Assembly: GCA_910577365.1 (NCBI GenBank)
Contig: CAJTMU010000112.1
Span: 1 to 6,633 of the forward strand
Source: an uncultured Oscillospiraceae bacterium
Lineage (GTDB): Bacteria; Bacillota; Clostridia; Oscillospirales; Ruminococcaceae
Reading direction: 5' to 3'
Length of the DNA stretch: 6,633 bases
The notes below the pieces were generated by a model. It saw only the letters and a program-made list of their open reading frames with translations, was not told where the DNA came from and did no database searches. The position numbers and the translations under genes are program-made. This document shows, piece by piece, positions 5,738 to 6,633 of the stretch (position 1 is its first letter; the number at the start of each line of letters is the position of its first letter).

Positions 5738-6467
5738 ATGAAAATCGCCATCTATTCCAGAAAATCAAAATTCACCGGCAAGCGCGAAAGCATAGAGAAC
5801 CAGATAACCCTATGCCGCGAGTACATAGAAAGAAGCATTCCGGAAGCTAAAGACGGCGAGATATTCGTGTACGAGGACGAGGGCTTTTCGGCAAAAAATC
5901 TCGAACGTCCGCAGTTCCGCCTTATGATGCAGAGCGCGAGAAAAGAGCCCTTTGATTATATTGTGGTGTACCGCCTTGACCGTATCAGCCGCAACGTCGG
6001 CGATTTCGCGAGCCTCATCGAGGAGCTGAACGGAATGCACACCGCCTTTATCTGCATAAAGGAGCAGTTCGACACCTCGACCCCCATGGGCAGAGACATG
6101 ATGAACATCGCCGCGGTTTTCGCTCAGCTGGAGCGCGAAACGATAGCCGAGCGCGTGAGGGATAATCTGATACTTCTTGCGAGGAGGGGACGCTGGCTCG
6201 GCGGAGTTACGCCGCTCGGATATACGGGCGAAAAGACAGAGATAATTGACAACGAGGGTAAGAAGCGGTCGGCGTTCAAATTGAAGCAGATACCCGCCGA
6301 GGTGAAAACCGTAAGGCTTGATCTACGAGAAATTCCTCGAGCTGCGTTGGCTTACCGAAACGTCAACATGGCTTATCCAACATGACATAAAAACGCGCGA
6401 GGGTGAGTAGTTCAGAATGATAACTGTAAAGGATATACTGAAAAATCTCATTTATTATCATGCGAAT
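5738..6467 (+). pseudogene. large serine recombinase (site-specific integrase), truncated
   Basis: The N-terminal catalytic domain is complete: YSRKS with the presumed nucleophile Ser10, EDEGFSAKNLERPQF (46-60), YRLDRISRN (78-86) and the long helix AVFAQLERETIAERVRDNL (126-144). The recombinase DNA-binding domain begins at about 151 (GRWLGGVTPLGY). After TVR (193) one extra T at about 6317-6319 shifts the frame, leaving an abnormal tail and a TGA at 6383-6385 (215 residues). The correct continuation (IYEKFLELR, TSTWLIQHDIKTREGE) lies in the next frame. That frame meets a TAG at 6408 and resumes as FRMITVKDILKN before similarity ends near 6467. The coiled-coil and zinc-ribbon regions of full-length proteins (about 450-550 residues) are missing. 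It probably excised and integrated the element found here. Its 3' end faces the 3' end of the sigma gene. Confidence 0.9.
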
Positions 6468-6513
6468 AACATGATTTGTAAAAAACATATATTTATCCGA
6501 CCCGGTTTTGAAT

Positions 6514-6633
6514 TTACTCACCGAACCTTGCCCTCAGTTTCTCCAGCGCCTTTTTCTCAATACGCGATATATATGACCGCGAGATGCCAAGCTGCTTTGC
6601 AATTTCCCGTTGAGTGAGCGGCTGGCACACTCT
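6514..6633 (-). CDS. C-terminal end of a SigK-like sporulation sigma factor (runs off the window)
   Basis: The last 39 codons of a sigma-70 family protein, with TAA at 6514-6516 and the frame open to the window edge. The sequence PLTQREIAKQLGISRSYISR followed by IEKKALEKLRARF is the region 4.2 helix-turn-helix that reads the -35 box. TQREIAK.LGISRSY.SRIEK is closer to SigK than to SigE (TQK.VA..LGISQSYISRLEK) or SigG, judged from memory of these families. SigK directs late gene expression in the mother cell during spore formation. Whether the rest of the gene is intact cannot be seen. The next gene on its 3' side is the recombinase remnant, about 50 bp away and convergent. Confidence 0.8.
   Translation of the reverse strand, partial: RVCQPLTQREIAKQLGISRSYISRIEKKALEKLRARFGE

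Larger units (their letters stand above)
3797..6467. mobile_element. remnant of an integrated mobilizable element
   Basis: Within this stretch lie a relaxase fragment, a small ORF next to it, a truncated P-loop ATPase and a truncated large serine recombinase. Together these are the parts of an integrative and mobilizable or conjugative element. All three recognisable proteins are broken, and the expected mobilisation accessory protein, coupling and replication genes are missing. The limits given are those of the outermost parts; no terminal repeats or attachment sites could be defined. The recombinase side abuts the 3' end of a sigma factor gene, which may mark the original insertion side (inference). 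Confidence 0.6.

Noticed and set aside
6417..6617. Separate small gene on the plus strand at the right end
   Set aside because: Its first part is the continuation of the recombinase after the TAG at 6408, and the rest is antisense to the sigma factor.
5738..6633. A skin-type element interrupting sigK, with its recombinase beside a sigma fragment
   Set aside because: In skin elements the insertion splits the sigma gene, so the recombinase side should lie upstream of the C-terminal half. Here the recombinase lies past the stop codon of the sigma gene, and the gene continues unbroken to the window edge. The missing N-terminal part is simply outside the window.
1..6633. tRNA, rRNA, CRISPR array, retron or diversity-generating repeat
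   Set aside because: No cloverleaf, ribosomal RNA sequence, regularly spaced repeat or template/variable repeat pair was seen on either strand.

Overview
The window looks like chromosomal DNA of a gut-type, spore-forming Clostridium relative, most like the Ruminococcus/Oscillospiraceae group. The reasons are moderate GC, strong GGAGG-type ribosome sites, a wall-anchored protein ending in a PNTG sorting signal, a family-1 sugar-binding lipoprotein of the 'LGYYDL' kind common in Ruminococcus, and the end of a SigK-like sporulation sigma factor at the right edge. This assignment is inferred from protein resemblance recalled from memory, not from a search.

Left part (1-3670), a carbohydrate-uptake locus. 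A secreted, sortase-anchored protein (41-802, minus) lies downstream of an AraC-family regulator (1011-1835, minus). Divergent from the regulator is an ABC-transporter solute-binding lipoprotein (2076-3670, plus), broken by four in-frame TAG codons and one -1 frameshift. The promoters of the wall protein and of the binding protein carry the same 9-bp word, TGATAATAT, exactly 6 bp upstream of their -35 boxes. This suggests that both were controlled by one factor, most simply the AraC regulator between them. No permease genes follow, so the binding protein is an orphan.

Middle and right part (about 3690-6470), a decayed mobilizable element. Two strong hairpins (3692-3729 and 3797-3848) separate it from the uptake locus. 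On the minus strand are a relaxase fragment with the HxxxxxHxH motif and a 53-residue ORF of unknown function that ends before the second hairpin. A 49-bp AT-rich imperfect palindrome (4356-4404) follows. On the plus strand are a P-loop ATPase, interrupted by TGA and TAG and cut off after Walker A, and a large serine recombinase whose catalytic domain and promoter are intact but whose remainder is frameshifted, interrupted and truncated.

Right edge (6514-6633, minus): the last 39 codons of a SigK-like sigma factor, convergent with the recombinase remnant.

The most unusual feature is the stop-codon pattern. Six of the seven in-frame interruptions, spread over three unrelated genes, are TAG, while none of the seven reading-frame ends in the window is TAG. 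Ordinary pseudogene decay in a CAG-rich genome may explain this, and the frameshifts favour decay, but TAG readthrough or recoding deserves a direct test.
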